A stretch of DNA of 64,000 bases from Aestuariivita sp. (GTDB lineage: Bacteria; Pseudomonadota; Alphaproteobacteria; Rhodobacterales; Rhodobacteraceae). The notes beneath the pieces were generated by a model. The model did not search any database. It was not told where the DNA came from and saw only the letters and a program-made list of their open reading frames with translations. Position numbers and translations under genes: made by a program. Location: assembly GCA_018401465.1 (NCBI GenBank), contig JAGYKE010000004.1:1705857-1769856 (forward strand). Reading direction: 5' to 3'. Within the stretch, counting starts at the first letter, position 1. Every line of letters starts with the position of its first letter. This document shows, piece after piece, positions 43,591-54,588 of the stretch.

Positions 43591-43660
43591 AACAGGGCGT
43601 CGTCGCGCTGCCCCGCCCCGACCCGTTGCGCGTCCCCCACCGGGCCACTACCCTATTCCC

Positions 43661-44314
43661 ATGAAAACAGCCCTCGTCACCGGCGCGAACCGCGGGATCG
43701 GCTTCGCCATCGCCCGCGGCCTGCGCGAAGATCACCGCGTCTTCATCGGCGCGCGCGACCCGATGGCGGGCCGTCAGGCTGCGCAGGCGCTCGACTGCGA
43801 CTGGGTGTATCTCGACCTCGAAGACCCCGACACTTTCGGCCCCGCGCTCACCCGGATCGGGGGCGTGGACGTGCTGGTGAACAATGCGGGCGTCCTCATC
43901 GAGACCTCGATGATGGAGGACCCGCTGGGCTTCGAGACCTCGATGCAGGTCATGGTCCACGGCCCCTATCACCTGATCGGTGCCTGCCGCCCGCACATGG
44001 AGGCGAAAGGATGGGGCCGCATCGTCAACGTCTCGTCTGACTGGGGCAGTTTCTCGGCCGGTCTCGAAGGGCCGGGTGCCTATGGCGTGGCCAAGGCCGC
44101 GCTCAACGCGCTGACGCACGCCTTGCCGCGCGATCTGCCGAAATGCATAAAGATCAACGCGATGTGCCCCGGCTGGGTGCAGACCCGCATGGGCGGGGCA
44201 GGGGCCGACCGCACGCCCGAGGAAGGTGCGGATACCGCCCTCTGGCTGGCCCGCCTGCCCGATGACGGCCCCACCGGCGGCTTCTTCCGCGACCGCAAAA
44301 CCCTGCCATGGTAG
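43661..44314 (+). CDS. short-chain dehydrogenase/reductase
   Basis: A 217-residue SDR. Cofactor motif VTGANRGIGFAIARGL (TGxxxGIG), NNAG in VLVNNAGVLIE near residue 80, catalytic Ser in NVSSDWGSF near 130 and Tyr/Lys in AYGVAKAALNAL (YxxxK) near 145; CPGWVQTRMGG follows. Substrate unknown. It and the next gene sit between mraY and murD in the dcw cluster; a role in wall synthesis is not implied by sequence. Confidence 0.87.
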   Translation: MKTALVTGANRGIGFAIARGLREDHRVFIGARDPMAGRQAAQALDCDWVYLDLEDPDTFGPALTRIGGVDVLVNNAGVLIETSMMEDPLGFETSMQVMVHGPYHLIGACRPHMEAKGWGRIVNVSSDWGSFSAGLEGPGAYGVAKAALNALTHALPRDLPKCIKINAMCPGWVQTRMGGAGADRTPEEGADTALWLARLPDDGPTGGFFRDRKTLPW

Positions 44315-44706
44315 TGCGCGACACCAAAGCGATGATCGCAGGCATGGACCCGGTGCTCGACCCCGGCCCTTGGGTCTTCGCCGCTTTCCCGCCCGACCGC
44401 GCCGCCACTCTCGCACCCAGCGCCTTCGCCCTGATCCGCGAAGACGAGGCCGTTACCCTGATCCTGCCGATGGATGCCGCACGGGCGGCGGGCGCGGATA
44501 TCTCGCTCCCCATGGCGCGGATCACGCTGCGGGTTCATTCCGCGCTTGATGGGGTGGGGCTGACGCCGGCGGTGGCTGCTGCGCTCGCCGCTCGGGGCAT
44601 TCCCTGCAACATGGTCGCGGGCTTTCACCACGACCACGCCTTCGTGCCTTCGACCCGCGCGGATGAGGCGATGGCCACCCTGCGCGCCCGCGCCGCTTCG
44701 GACTGA
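44308..44706 (+). CDS. ACT-domain-containing conserved protein (DUF2241-like)
   Basis: A 132-residue protein. Segments PWVFAAFPPDR, FALIREDEAVTLILPM, RITLRVHSALDGVGLTPAVA and GIPCNMVAGFHHDHAFVP (the last ending a family in which residues before VP bind ligands) are those of small ACT-fold proteins. ATG 44308 overlaps the SDR stop by 7 nt. Ligand unknown. Confidence 0.75.
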   Translation: MVVRDTKAMIAGMDPVLDPGPWVFAAFPPDRAATLAPSAFALIREDEAVTLILPMDAARAAGADISLPMARITLRVHSALDGVGLTPAVAAALAARGIPCNMVAGFHHDHAFVPSTRADEAMATLRARAASD

Positions 44707-44769
44707 GCCCATCTTGCGCCGGACCGCCGCCCAAGACACTCTCGCGCCCGGTCGGACAGGGGGTGGCGC

Positions 44770-46194
44770 ATGATTCCGGTACAGGGCGTGACAGGACAGA
44801 CCATTGCCGTTCTCGGCCTTGGCCGGTCCGGTCTGACGGCGGCGCGCGCGCTGCAGGCGGGCGGCGCGCAGGTCGTGGTCTGGGACGACAACCCCGAGGC
44901 CCGCGCCCGCGCCGAAGCCGAAGGCTTCGCCCCCCGCGACCTCACGCGCGCAGGTGCCTTCGACGATGTCGCGCGGCTGGTGACCTCGCCGGGGATCGCG
45001 CATCTCTATCCCCGCCCAAACCCGGCCATCGCCGCCGCCTTCGACGTGGGCGTGCCGGTCGACAATGATGTGGGCCTGTTCTTCCGGTCCCTCGCCACCT
45101 CCGAATGGGAGGAGTTCGACACCCTGCCCCGGGTGATCGCGGTGACCGGATCGAACGGCAAGTCCACCACGTCCGCGCTGATCCATCATATCTTCCGCCA
45201 AGCGGGCCGCGACGCGCAGCTGGCGGGCAATATCGGGCGCGGCGTGCTTGATCTCGATCCGCCGGGCGACGGTGCGGTGATCGTGCTGGAACTGTCCAGC
45301 TACCAGATCGAACTGGCCCGCGCGCTGACGCCGGACGTGGCGCTGTTCACCAATCTCTCGCCCGATCACCTTGACCGTCACGGCGGGATGGGCGGCTATT
45401 TCGCGGCCAAGCGCCGGCTTCTGGCCGAAGGCGGCCCCGACCGCGCGGTGATCGGCGTGGACGAGCTGGAGGGCCGTTTTCTGGCCAATCAGCTGTCCGA
45501 AGGGCCGGGCGACGACCGCGTCATCCGCATCTCGGCCACGCAGAAGCTGTCGGGCCCGGGCTGGCGCGTCTTTGCCCGCAAGGGGTTTCTGGCCGAGTGG
45601 CGCAAGGGCCGCCAGACCGCGTCGATCGACCTGCGCGGGGTGGCGGGTCTGCCGGGCGCGCACAACCACCAGAACGCCTGCGCCGCCTATGCCGCCGCGC
45701 GCGCCCTCGGCCTTGCCCCGCGCGAGATCGAGGCCGCCTTTCACACCTTCCCCGGACTGCCCCACCGCAGCCAGCGCATCGCCGAAGCCGGCGGCGTCAT
45801 CTTCGTCAACGACAGCAAGGCCACGAACGTGGACAGCGCGCTCAAGGCGCTGCAGGCCTTCCCGCGCATCCGCTGGATCTGTGGCGGGCTTGAGAAAGAG
45901 GGCGGGGTGGCGGCACTGAACGCGGCCAAGGGGAACGTCGCCAAGGCCTATGTGATCGGGCGCGAGGCTGCCGCCTTCGCGCTCCAGCTCGAGACGGAGA
46001 CCGAGATCTGCACCACCATGGCCCGCGCCGTCGAACGCGCCATGGCCGAGGCCGAACCGGGCGACACCGTGCTTCTGGCCCCCGCCGCGGCCAGCTTCGA
46101 TCAGTACGACAACTTCGAGAAGCGCGGCGAGGATTTCGTGGCCGAGGTGCGCGGGCGGCTGGCCGGGAAGGGGGCTCTGCCCCCATCGCGCTGA
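44770..46194 (+). CDS. murD: UDP-MurNAc-L-alanine--D-glutamate ligase MurD
   Basis: A 474-residue Mur ligase. The N-terminal domain has [14 protein letters not shown]; the ATP loop is [16 protein letters not shown] near residue 127; [20 protein letters not shown] near 178, [28 protein letters not shown] near 300 and [17 protein letters not shown] near 345 are typical. The final eight codons (G-A-L-P-P-S-R-stop) lie inside a repeat element found elsewhere in the window (46169-46231), so the C-terminus was formed by repeat insertion. Confidence 0.96.
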   Translation: MIPVQGVTGQTIAVLGLGRSGLTAARALQAGGAQVVVWDDNPEARARAEAEGFAPRDLTRAGAFDDVARLVTSPGIAHLYPRPNPAIAAAFDVGVPVDNDVGLFFRSLATSEWEEFDTLPRVIAVTGSNGKSTTSALIHHIFRQAGRDAQLAGNIGRGVLDLDPPGDGAVIVLELSSYQIELARALTPDVALFTNLSPDHLDRHGGMGGYFAAKRRLLAEGGPDRAVIGVDELEGRFLANQLSEGPGDDRVIRISATQKLSGPGWRVFARKGFLAEWRKGRQTASIDLRGVAGLPGAHNHQNACAAYAAARALGLAPREIEAAFHTFPGLPHRSQRIAEAGGVIFVNDSKATNVDSALKALQAFPRIRWICGGLEKEGGVAALNAAKGNVAKAYVIGREAAAFALQLETETEICTTMARAVERAMAEAEPGDTVLLAPAAASFDQYDNFEKRGEDFVAEVRGRLAGKGALPPSR

Positions 46195-46231
46195 CGCGCG
46201 ACCCCCCGGGATATTTGTGAACCCGAAGAAG
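46169..46231 (+). repeat. extragenic palindromic element copy C (overlaps end of murD)
   Basis: GGGGGC-TCT-GCCCCC hairpin, then a variable second hairpin (CGCGCTGACGCGCG), then CCCCCGGGATATTTGTGAAC and CCGAAGAAG. Same architecture as copies A and B at 61.8 kb. Confidence 0.8.
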
Positions 46232-46257
46232 CAGGGGACGCGTTCCTGTCCGCGCGC

Positions 46258-47442
46258 TCAGCCCAGCCGCGCGCGGATCGCGAGGCCTGCCGCATGGCCG
46301 GAAGACCACGCCCACTGGAAGTTGTAACCGCCGAGCCAGCCGGTCACGTCCACCGCCTCGCCGATGGCGAAAAGGCCGGGGACCTTGCGCGCTTCCATCG
46401 TCTGGGACGACAGTTCGTCTGTCGCGATCCCGCCCAGCGTGACTTCCGCCGTGCGGTATCCTTCCGACCCCGCGGGCGTCAGACGCCAGTCACTGAGCCG
46501 CGCGCAGAGATCGTCGATGCGCCGGTCCGACTGGTCGGCGAGCTTTCCCGCGACGCCGAAGTCGGCCGCGATGTGATCGACGAAGCGTGCCGGGAAATGC
46601 GCGGAGAGCGCCGTGGTCAGCGCCACGCGGCCCGCCTGCGCCCGGGCCGCGCGCAGGGCCCCTGCCAGCCGCGCCCCGGGATCGAGGTTGACCGAGACCG
46701 CCGCGCCTTCGCGCCAGTAGGACGAGGCCTGCAGGATCGCGGGCCCCGACAGGCCGCGATGGGTGAAAAGCATCGCCTCCTCAAACGCGGCCTCTCCTGC
46801 GCTGATCCGCACCGGGACCGACACGCCTGCCAGCGGCGTGAAGCGGCCCTCCGTAAAGGTCAGCGGGACAAGGGCGGGCCGCGTGTCGGTCACCCGCAGG
46901 CCGAACTGGCGGGCCAGGTCATAGGCCAGCCCCGTCGCCCCCATCTTTGGGATCGACTTGCCGCCTGTCGCCAGCACCACCGCGCGGGCAGTGACGTCCA
47001 CCCGCGCGCCTTCGCGATCAAGCGACAGGCGGAACCGCGCCCCGTCATGGGACAGGCCGGCCAGCGAGGTCTGCAGCCAGACCTCGGCCCCGGCGCGTGC
47101 GGTCTCTTCCATCAGCATGGTGACGATCTGGCTCGAGCGGCCATCGCAGAAGAGCTGTCCCAGCGTCTTTTCGTGCCAGGCGATCCGGTGCCGGTTCACG
47201 AGGTCGAGGAAATCCCACTGCGTGTAGCGCGCCAGCGCCGATTTGGCGAAATGGGGGTTTTCCGACAGGAAGTTGCCGGGACCCGCCTGCAGGTTGGTGA
47301 AGTTGCAGCGCCCGCCGCCCGAGATGCGGATCTTTTCGCCCGGCGCGCGCGCATGGTCGATCACCAGCGTGCGGCCTCCCGCGACGCCCGCGCACATCAG
47401 CCCGGCAGCCCCGGCGCCCAGGATCACGCAATCGAAGTCCAT
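46258..47442 (-). CDS. NAD(P)/FAD-dependent oxidoreductase, HI0933/BaiN family
   Basis: A 394-residue flavoprotein. FAD-binding DCVILGAGAAGLMCAGVAGG at the N-terminus, GEKIRISGGGRCNFTN near 33 and VVLATGGKSIPKMGATG near 155 are family signatures; the C-terminus has LFAIGEAVDVTGWLGGYNFQ. Physiological reaction of this family is unclear. It lies on the opposite strand between murD and ftsW, breaking the dcw operon, so ftsW onward needs its own promoter in 47443-47573. Confidence 0.88.
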   Translation of the reverse strand: MDFDCVILGAGAAGLMCAGVAGGRTLVIDHARAPGEKIRISGGGRCNFTNLQAGPGNFLSENPHFAKSALARYTQWDFLDLVNRHRIAWHEKTLGQLFCDGRSSQIVTMLMEETARAGAEVWLQTSLAGLSHDGARFRLSLDREGARVDVTARAVVLATGGKSIPKMGATGLAYDLARQFGLRVTDTRPALVPLTFTEGRFTPLAGVSVPVRISAGEAAFEEAMLFTHRGLSGPAILQASSYWREGAAVSVNLDPGARLAGALRAARAQAGRVALTTALSAHFPARFVDHIAADFGVAGKLADQSDRRIDDLCARLSDWRLTPAGSEGYRTAEVTLGGIATDELSSQTMEARKVPGLFAIGEAVDVTGWLGGYNFQWAWSSGHAAGLAIRARLG

Positions 47443-47573
47443 GCGCGGTCAACTGGCGCGAAATGCCGCCCATGGCAAGGCGGAAGGACTGGCGCGGCCC
47501 CGGCTTTCGCGATAGAGTTCATGCGCAGACCCCGAAAAGGGGCGGACCTGAGGCAGCAGACAGGCGGTGATCC

Positions 47574-48740
47574 ATGACGGAGATGGTCTATGGGGCCATG
47601 CCCGCGGAACGCGGGGAACCCATTCTTCCCAAGTGGTGGCGGACAATCGACAAATGGACGATGTCCTGCGTTCTGATCCTGTGCGGGATCGGATTGCTTC
47701 TTGGCTTCGCCGCCTCGCCCCCGCTGGCCGAACGCAACGGGCTCGGGCCCTTCCATTACGTCGAACGGCAGGCGGCCTTCGGCGGCATGGCATTGGTGGC
47801 GATGATCATCACCTCGATGATGTCGCCCACGCTGGTGCGGCGGCTTGCGGCTTTGGGCTTTGTCTTCGCCTTCGCGGCTTTGGCGTTGCTGCCGGTCTTC
47901 GGAACCGATTTCGGCAAGGGCGCGGTCCGCTGGTTCTCGCTCGGTTTCGCGAGCGTGCAGCCCTCCGAGTTTCTCAAACCGCTCTTCGTGGTCGTGACTG
48001 CCTGGCTCATCTCGGCCAGCCAGCAGATCGGCGGGCCGCCGGGGCGAATGTGGTCTTTCATCCTGTGCATCTCGATCGTTCTGATGCTGGCGCTGCAGCC
48101 CGATTTCGGACAGGCGGCTCTTGTCCTCTTCGGGTGGGGGGTGATGTATTTCGTGGCGGGCGCGCCCATCATGCTGTTGATCGGCATGGCGGCTGCGGTG
48201 GTGCTGGCGGGGTCCTTCGCCTATGCCAATTCCGAACATTTCGCGCGCCGCATCGACGGCTTTCTCACGCCCGATGTCGATCCGCGCACGCAGCTCGGCT
48301 ATGCCACAGACGCGATCCGCGAAGGCGGGCTTCTGGGGGTCGGTGTGGGCGAGGGGCAGGTGAAATGGTCGCTGCCCGACGCGCATACCGACTTCATCAT
48401 CGCGGTTGCGGCCGAGGAATACGGGCTGATCCTCGTCCTCATCATCATCGCGCTCTACACGATGATCGTCGTGCGCTCGCTCATCCGGCTGATGCGCGAA
48501 CGCGATCCCTTCGTGCGGCTGGCGGGTGCGGGGCTGGCCTGCATGTTCGGGGTGCAGGCGATGATCAACATGGGGGTCGCGGTGCGGCTGCTGCCCGCCA
48601 AGGGCATGACGCTGCCCTTCGTGAGCTATGGCGGCTCCTCTCTTATCGCGGGCGGTATCGCGGTGGGCATGCTGCTGGCCTTCACCCGGACCCGGCCGCA
48701 GGGCGAGATCGCCGATATCCTGCGCGGACGCGTCAGATGA
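47574..48740 (+). CDS. ftsW: peptidoglycan glycosyltransferase FtsW
   Basis: A 388-residue SEDS polymerase with about ten transmembrane helices. Motifs: [20 protein letters not shown] near residue 120 (catalytic region), [20 protein letters not shown] near 245, [18 protein letters not shown] near 275 and [19 protein letters not shown] near 345. It polymerises septal glycan with FtsI. ATG 47574 begins a 32-residue cytoplasmic lead; 4-nt overlap with murG. Confidence 0.96.
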   Translation: MTEMVYGAMPAERGEPILPKWWRTIDKWTMSCVLILCGIGLLLGFAASPPLAERNGLGPFHYVERQAAFGGMALVAMIITSMMSPTLVRRLAALGFVFAFAALALLPVFGTDFGKGAVRWFSLGFASVQPSEFLKPLFVVVTAWLISASQQIGGPPGRMWSFILCISIVLMLALQPDFGQAALVLFGWGVMYFVAGAPIMLLIGMAAAVVLAGSFAYANSEHFARRIDGFLTPDVDPRTQLGYATDAIREGGLLGVGVGEGQVKWSLPDAHTDFIIAVAAEEYGLILVLIIIALYTMIVVRSLIRLMRERDPFVRLAGAGLACMFGVQAMINMGVAVRLLPAKGMTLPFVSYGGSSLIAGGIAVGMLLAFTRTRPQGEIADILRGRVR

Positions 48741-49837
48741 CGAAACCGCCGCTTCTGATCATCGCGGCGGGCGGCACGGGCGGGCACATGTTCCCCGCCC
48801 AGGCACTGGCCGAGGTGATGCTGGCGCGCGGCTGGCGGGTCAGGCTGTCAACCGATGCGCGCGGCGCGCGTTACACTGGTGGCTTCCCCCACACGACCGA
48901 GATCGCGCGCGTTTCCTCGGCCAGCTTCGCCCAGGGCGGCGCACTCGCGCGGATCCTGACGCCCGTCCGCGTGGCGACGGGGGTCGCGGCGGCCGCGTGG
49001 TCGATGTGGCGCGACCGGCCTGCGGCGGTGGTGGGCTTCGGCGGATATCCGACGATCCCGGCGATGGCGGCGGCCTGGGTCCTGCGCCTGCCGCGGATGA
49101 TCCACGAACAGAACGGCATCCTCGGCCGGGTCAATGCGATCTTCGCCCGCCGTGTCGCGCTGGTGGCCTGCGGCATCTGGCCCACGCGGCTGCCCAAGGG
49201 CGCGAAGGGCGTGCATGTGGGCAACCCGGTGCGCGCCGCCGTGCTGAAGCGCGCCGCGGCGCCGTACATCCCGCCCGGCGACTACCCGATCCAGATCCTC
49301 GTGATCGGCGGCAGCCAGGGCGCGCGCATCCTGTCCGACGCGGTGCCCCAGGCCATCGCCGATCTGCCGTCCGCGATGCTGGCGAACCTGCGCATCAGCC
49401 ATCAGGCCCGCGACGAGGACCTGGCCCGCGTCACCGACTTCTATGCCCGCCACGGCATCAAGGCCGATGTGCAGCCCTTCTTTCACGATGTGCCGGCCCG
49501 CATGTCGGAAGCCCAGCTTGTCATTGCACGGGCAGGGGCCTCGACAATCGCCGATCTGACCGTGATCGGGCGGCCCGCCATCCTCATCCCCTTCGCCGCC
49601 GCGACCGGCGACCATCAGACCGCCAATGCCCGCGGCCTTGTCGATGCGGGCGGCGCGATCCTGATCCCCGAACACCTGCTTGACGCCACCACCCTGACCC
49701 AGCAGATCATTTCTGTCCTCACGCAGGATCGCGGTGCGGTCCGCATGGCCGCGGCGGCGCTGTCCGCCGGCAGGCCCGATGCCGCCGAGCGTCTGGCCGG
49801 TCTGGTCGAGGCGCTGGCCGCGAAGGAGACCGCATGA
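48737..49837 (+). CDS. murG: UDP-GlcNAc transferase MurG
   Basis: A 366-residue GT-B glycosyltransferase making lipid [21 protein letters not shown] at residues 10-28 is the diphosphate-binding loop; [19 protein letters not shown] near 98, [20 protein letters not shown] near 120, [16 protein letters not shown] near 190 and [20 protein letters not shown] near 265 are diagnostic. ATG 48737 overlaps ftsW by 4 nt; the long upstream frame is in another phase of ftsW. It overlaps murC by 4 nt. Confidence 0.96.
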   Translation: MTKPPLLIIAAGGTGGHMFPAQALAEVMLARGWRVRLSTDARGARYTGGFPHTTEIARVSSASFAQGGALARILTPVRVATGVAAAAWSMWRDRPAAVVGFGGYPTIPAMAAAWVLRLPRMIHEQNGILGRVNAIFARRVALVACGIWPTRLPKGAKGVHVGNPVRAAVLKRAAAPYIPPGDYPIQILVIGGSQGARILSDAVPQAIADLPSAMLANLRISHQARDEDLARVTDFYARHGIKADVQPFFHDVPARMSEAQLVIARAGASTIADLTVIGRPAILIPFAAATGDHQTANARGLVDAGGAILIPEHLLDATTLTQQIISVLTQDRGAVRMAAAALSAGRPDAAERLAGLVEALAAKETA

Positions 49838-51243
49838 GCCCTGCCACCAAACTGCCCGGCGATGTCGGACCCATCCATTTCGTGGGCATCGGCGGCATCG
49901 GCATGTCGGGCATCGCCGAGGTGCTTCTGAACCTCGGCTATGTCGTGCAGGGGTCCGACCTGAAGCGTTCGAAGATCACCGACCGGCTCGAGGCGCTGGG
50001 CGCGCTCATCTTCGAAGGGCAGCGCGCCACGAACCTCGAAGACGCCGAAGTCGTCGTGATCTCGTCCGCGATCAAGACGGGCAATCCCGAACTGGACGAG
50101 GCGCGCCGCCGCGGCCTGCCCGTGGTGCGCAGGGCCGAAATGCTCGCCGAATTGATGCGGCTGAAGTCGAACGTCGCCATCGCGGGCACCCATGGCAAGA
50201 CGACCACCACGACGATGGTGGCGACGCTGCTCGATGCGGGCGGCTTCGATCCGACGGTCGTCAATGGCGGGATCATCCATGCCTATGGGTCCAACGCGCG
50301 GATGGGGCAGGGCGAATGGATGGTGGTCGAGGCGGACGAGAGTGACGGCACCTTCAACCGCCTGCCCGCCACCATCGCCATCGTGACCAACATCGATCCC
50401 GAGCATATGGAGCACTGGGGCACGGTCGAGGCGCTGCACAAGGGCTTTTACGACTTCGTCTCCAACATCCCCTTCTACGGGATCGCGGTCTGCTGCACCG
50501 ATGACGCCGACGTGCAGGCGCTGGTGGGCCGGATCACCGACCGCCGCGTGATCACCTATGGCTTCAACGCCCAGGCCGATGTGCGCGCGGTGAACCTGCG
50601 TTACGACAACGGCACAGCGCAGTTCGACGTGGCGCTGCAGACCGACGGCACCGTGATCGAAGGCTACACGCTGCCCATGCCGGGCGATCACAACGTGTCG
50701 AACGCGCTGTCTGCCATCGCGGTCGCGCGCCATCTGGGCATGACCGGCGACGAAATCCGCGTGGCCCTTGCCCGTTTCGGCGGTGTCAACCGGCGCTTCA
50801 CCAAGGTGGGCGAGGTCGGCGGCGTCACCATCATCGACGATTACGGCCATCACCCGGTGGAAATCGCCGCCGTCCTGCGCGCCGCGCGGCAGGCGATTGC
50901 TGGGCGTCCGGGGGGGCGCGTGATCGCCGTGCACCAGCCGCACCGCTATACGCGCCTGTCGAACCTCTTCGAGGATTTCTGCGCCTGCTTCAACGAAGCC
51001 GACGTCGTCGCCATCGCCGAGGTCTATGCCGCGGGCGAAGATCCGATCCCGGGCGCGTCGCGTGATGATCTGGTCGCGGGACTTGTCCGCCACGGCCACC
51101 GCCATGCCTTGGCCCTTTTGTCGGAAGAGGACCTCGCCGCGCTGGTGAAGGCCGAGGCGCGGCCGGGCGATATGGTCGTCTGTCTGGGCGCAGGTACGAT
51201 CAGCGTCTGGGCGAACGCACTGCCCGGGAAGCTGAAGGGATAG
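49834..51243 (+). CDS. murC: UDP-N-acetylmuramate--L-alanine ligase MurC
   Basis: A 469-residue Mur ligase, first amino-acid addition step. [19 protein letters not shown] near the start, the P-loop [20 protein letters not shown] near 115, [19 protein letters not shown] near 168, [19 protein letters not shown] near 283, [20 protein letters not shown] near 320 and [15 protein letters not shown] near 368. Complete. Confidence 0.96.
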   Translation: MSPATKLPGDVGPIHFVGIGGIGMSGIAEVLLNLGYVVQGSDLKRSKITDRLEALGALIFEGQRATNLEDAEVVVISSAIKTGNPELDEARRRGLPVVRRAEMLAELMRLKSNVAIAGTHGKTTTTTMVATLLDAGGFDPTVVNGGIIHAYGSNARMGQGEWMVVEADESDGTFNRLPATIAIVTNIDPEHMEHWGTVEALHKGFYDFVSNIPFYGIAVCCTDDADVQALVGRITDRRVITYGFNAQADVRAVNLRYDNGTAQFDVALQTDGTVIEGYTLPMPGDHNVSNALSAIAVARHLGMTGDEIRVALARFGGVNRRFTKVGEVGGVTIIDDYGHHPVEIAAVLRAARQAIAGRPGGRVIAVHQPHRYTRLSNLFEDFCACFNEADVVAIAEVYAAGEDPIPGASRDDLVAGLVRHGHRHALALLSEEDLAALVKAEARPGDMVVCLGAGTISVWANALPGKLKG

Positions 51244-51366
51244 CGCCTGTGTATATGGCCGGGGAATCCGGTCTTGCCAGACGCCCCCGCTTTCCGTTCA
51301 ATAAGGAAAAAACCATCCGGGCCATTCGTGGCGACAAGGGCGGAACGGGCAGAAGGACGGGCACAT

Positions 51367-51624
51367 ATGACGACCTCGATCATCCTGGCGGCGCTTTGGG
51401 CGCTTGCAGCCAATGTGCTGGCGATTCTGCCCAGCCGCGACAACCATTGGCGGCGCGCCTATGCGCTGATCGTCGTCGGCGTCCCGATCCTTGGTTATGT
51501 CACCTACCAAAACGGCCCTTGGATCGGTCTGATCGTACTTCTTGGCGGCATGTCGATGCTGCGCTGGCCGGTGATCCATGCGGCGCGCTGGCTGCAGCGG
51601 GCCGCCGGGCTTGGGCCGCGCTGA
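51367..51624 (+). CDS. DUF2484 small membrane protein
   Basis: An 85-residue protein with three predicted membrane helices (SIILAALWALAANVLAIL; AYALIVVGVPILGYVTY; GPWIGLIVLLGGMSMLRWPV). Such DUF2484 genes recur between murC and murB in Rhodobacteraceae, which supports identity; function is unknown, and position suggests a link to wall synthesis. ATG 51367 is used. Confidence 0.8.
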   Translation: MTTSIILAALWALAANVLAILPSRDNHWRRAYALIVVGVPILGYVTYQNGPWIGLIVLLGGMSMLRWPVIHAARWLQRAAGLGPR

Positions 51625-51732
51625 GTATCTGATCGCGGCGGCGCCTGTCTTGCCGCCCCCGGCAAGCTTCGCTATCGCTGCGGCGGGTGCCGCGCTGTGG
51701 CAGCGGCTGCGTCGCAAGGGAGGCTGACCGCC

Positions 51733-52659
51733 ATGCAGATGCCCACGCCCCGCGGCACGCTTACCCCGGACCGCCCGCTGGCTGATCTGACTTGGCTGCG
51801 GGTGGGCGGCCCGGCCGACGCGCTGTTCCAGCCCGCCGACGAAGCGGACCTCGCCGCGTTTCTCGCAGCACTCGACCCGGCGGTGCCGGTGTTCCCCATG
51901 GGCGTCGGGTCGAACCTCATCGTGCGCGATGGCGGCCTGCGGGCGGTGGTCATCCGGTTGGGCCGCGGCTTCAACGCCATCGCGGTCGACGGCGACCGCG
52001 TCACCGCCGGGGCGGCGGCGCTTGACGCCCATGTCGCGCGCCGCGCGGCGGAAGCCGGGCTCGACCTGACCTTCCTGCGCACCATTCCCGGCACGATCGG
52101 CGGCGCGCTGCGCATGAATGCGGGCTGCTATGGCAGCTATACCGCCGATGTGCTGGAAAGCGCCCGCGCCGTCTTGCGCGACGGGCGCAGCGTCACGCTG
52201 ACGCCCGCTGATCTGAACTTCCGCTACCGCCAGAGCGACCTGCCCGACGGCGCGGTGCTGGTCGGGGCGACGTTCCGCGCGCCCCGAGGCGATGCGCAGA
52301 CGCTGCTCGCGCGGATGGAAGACCAGCTTGCGAAACGCGACGCGACCCAGCCGACAAAGGATCGCAGCGCCGGGTCCACCTTCCGCAATCCGGCAGGCTT
52401 CAGCTCGACCGGGCGGGCCGACGATGTGCATGATCTCAAGGCCTGGAAGCTGATCGAAGATGCAGGCCTGCGCGGTGCCCGCCGAGGTGGCGCGCAGATG
52501 AGCGAGAAGCACGCCAACTTCCTCATCAACACCGGCGGCGCGACCGCCGCCGACCTCGAAGGACTGGGCGAAGAGGTGCGAAAAAAGGTTTACGATTCAA
52601 GCGGTATCACGCTAGAATGGGAAATCATGCGCGTGGGCGAAACCACGCCTGAACCATAA
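51733..52659 (+). CDS. murB: UDP-N-acetylenolpyruvoylglucosamine reductase MurB
   Basis: A 308-residue type II FAD enzyme reducing UDP-GlcNAc-enolpyruvate to UDP-MurNAc. [36 protein letters not shown] near 58, [20 protein letters not shown] near 115, [17 protein letters not shown] near 160 and [11 protein letters not shown] near 213 are present, with catalytic Ser in GSTFRNP and Glu in [11 protein letters not shown] near 298. ATG 51733 follows GGGAGG; the frame to 51697 is longer but lacks a site. Confidence 0.96.
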   Translation: MQMPTPRGTLTPDRPLADLTWLRVGGPADALFQPADEADLAAFLAALDPAVPVFPMGVGSNLIVRDGGLRAVVIRLGRGFNAIAVDGDRVTAGAAALDAHVARRAAEAGLDLTFLRTIPGTIGGALRMNAGCYGSYTADVLESARAVLRDGRSVTLTPADLNFRYRQSDLPDGAVLVGATFRAPRGDAQTLLARMEDQLAKRDATQPTKDRSAGSTFRNPAGFSSTGRADDVHDLKAWKLIEDAGLRGARRGGAQMSEKHANFLINTGGATAADLEGLGEEVRKKVYDSSGITLEWEIMRVGETTPEP

Positions 52660-52746
52660 GGCCGGGCAGGGCCTCACAGGCAACACGACCCTGACCCGGA
52701 ACCGAAGAACAAAGGCTGAAAAGGCCCGGGCGACATGAGGCGGTGA

Positions 52747-53667
52747 ATGGGGCAGTCGGGCGGCAACGACCCCAGAGTGGCAGTATTGATGGGCGGTCTT
52801 TCGGCCGAACGCGAGGTATCGCTGTCCTCGGGCCGTGGCTGCATCGATGCGCTGCGCGCCGAAGGCTTCGAGGTGGTCGAGATCGACGCGGGCCTCGACC
52901 TGCCCCGGCAATTGCAGGATGCCGCCCCCGACATCGTCTTCAACGCGCTGCATGGCCGCTGGGGCGAAGACGGCTGCGTGCAGGGCCTACTGGAATGGCT
53001 GCGCATCCCCTATACGCATTCGGGCGTGCTGGCCTCGGCGCTGGCCATGGACAAGGACCGCACCAAGGCTGCCTATCGTGCGGCGGGCCTGCCGGTGGTC
53101 GACAGCGTGCTTGCCCCGCGTGACGAGGTGCGCCGCCGCCATGTCATGGCCCCGCCCTATGTCGTGAAACCCAACAACGAAGGGTCGAGCGTGGGCGTCT
53201 ACCTCGTTCATGAAGATGCGAACGGACCTCCCGCTCTGTCAGACGCCATGCCCGGGACGGTGATGGTCGAAGCCTTCGTGCCGGGGCGCGAACTGACGGT
53301 CACGGTGATGGGGGACCGCGCCCTTGCCGTGACAGATATCCTGACCGACGGCTGGTACGATTACGATGCCAAGTACAAGCCCGGCGGATCGCGCCATGTC
53401 GTGCCCGCCGATCTGCCCGACGACATCACCGCCGCCTGCCTCGAGCATGCGCTGCGCGCGCATCGGGTTCTGGGATGCCGGGGGCTCAGCCGGACCGATT
53501 TCCGCTGGGACGAGACGCGCGGCCTTGCGGGGCTGTTCCTGCTCGAAACCAACACCCAGCCCGGCATGACGCCGACCTCGCTGTCGCCTGAACAGGCGGC
53601 GCATGTGGGCATTTCCTTCGGCGCGCTGTGCCGCTGGATGATCGAGGACGCCTCATGCAACCGCTGA
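52747..53667 (+). CDS. ddl: D-alanine--D-alanine ligase
   Basis: A 306-residue ATP-grasp enzyme making D-Ala-D-Ala for Mur[21 protein letters not shown] near residue 10, [20 protein letters not shown] near 63, [18 protein letters not shown] near 138, [16 protein letters not shown] near 180 and [17 protein letters not shown] near 262. Its end overlaps the ftsQ start by 13 nt. Confidence 0.96.
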   Translation: MGQSGGNDPRVAVLMGGLSAEREVSLSSGRGCIDALRAEGFEVVEIDAGLDLPRQLQDAAPDIVFNALHGRWGEDGCVQGLLEWLRIPYTHSGVLASALAMDKDRTKAAYRAAGLPVVDSVLAPRDEVRRRHVMAPPYVVKPNNEGSSVGVYLVHEDANGPPALSDAMPGTVMVEAFVPGRELTVTVMGDRALAVTDILTDGWYDYDAKYKPGGSRHVVPADLPDDITAACLEHALRAHRVLGCRGLSRTDFRWDETRGLAGLFLLETNTQPGMTPTSLSPEQAAHVGISFGALCRWMIEDASCNR

Positions 53668-54551
53668 CCGACGATCCGCGCGGGTCCGCGATGCGCCGGG
53701 CCGATCCGGCCCCGTCGCGCCTGGCCTACCGGGTGCAGCGCTGGATGCTCACGCCGGGCGTGCGGCTGTTGCTGCGCGTGGGCCTTCCTTGCGCGCTCGT
53801 CCTCGGGGCGGTAACCAGCTACATGGCCGACGAAACGCGCCGCGACAGCGTCGACACGGCCATCACCAGCCTTCGGCAAAGCATCGAGGAACGCCCCGAA
53901 TTCATGGTCAATGCCATGACGATCGATGGCGCGGGCCCCTCGGTTGCGCAGGACATCCGTGAAGTCGTGCCGATCGACTTCCCCGTCTCCTCCTTCGATC
54001 TCGATCTCGAAGTGATCCGCGCGACAATCGCCGGTCTCAACCCCGTGCGCGAAGCGCGCGTGCGAATCAAGCCGGGCGGCATCCTGCAGGTCGATGTCGT
54101 CGAACGGCTGCCCGCGCTGGTTTGGCGCACCCGTGACGGGATCGAACTGGTCGATGAAAAGGGCGTTCACGTTGGTTTTGGCGAAGCGCGGACCGATTAT
54201 CCCGATCTGCCGCTGATCGCCGGCGACGCTGCCGCCGCCCATGTCGAGGAGGCGCTGCGCCTCTTCGCCGCCGCCGCCCCCCTGAAGGACCGGCTGCGCG
54301 GGCTTGTCCGGGTGGGTGACCGCCGCTGGGACGTCGTGCTTGACCGGGACCAGCGCATCTTGCTGCCCGAGACCCGCGCGGTTCAGGCGCTTGAACGGGT
54401 GATCGCCCTTGATCAGGCCTATGACATGCTGGCCCGCGACGTCGCCGTCGTGGACATGCGCCTGTCCGACCGCCCGACCCTCAGAATGACCGAAGCCGCC
54501 GTCGGAGACTGGCGGCAGCTGCGCCAGATCAACGGGCTGGCAGGAAACTGA
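53655..54551 (+). CDS. ftsQ: cell division protein FtsQ
   Basis: A 298-residue bitopic division protein. A cytoplasmic lead of ~37 residues, one transmembrane helix ([20 protein letters not shown], ~37-56), a POTRA domain ([54 protein letters not shown]) and a beta domain ([18 protein letters not shown]). ATG 53655 is chosen over the frame to 53628, which lies inside ddl. Confidence 0.93.
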   Translation: MQPLTDDPRGSAMRRADPAPSRLAYRVQRWMLTPGVRLLLRVGLPCALVLGAVTSYMADETRRDSVDTAITSLRQSIEERPEFMVNAMTIDGAGPSVAQDIREVVPIDFPVSSFDLDLEVIRATIAGLNPVREARVRIKPGGILQVDVVERLPALVWRTRDGIELVDEKGVHVGFGEARTDYPDLPLIAGDAAAAHVEEALRLFAAAAPLKDRLRGLVRVGDRRWDVVLDRDQRILLPETRAVQALERVIALDQAYDMLARDVAVVDMRLSDRPTLRMTEAAVGDWRQLRQINGLAGN

Positions 54552-54588
54552 CCCCGCATAACACAGACAAGACGAGCAGAGACCGACC

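Noticed and set aside
47567-48736. 756-residue frame joining ftsW region to murG
   Set aside because: It is an out-of-phase reading of ftsW; MurG begins at the overlapping ATG 48737.
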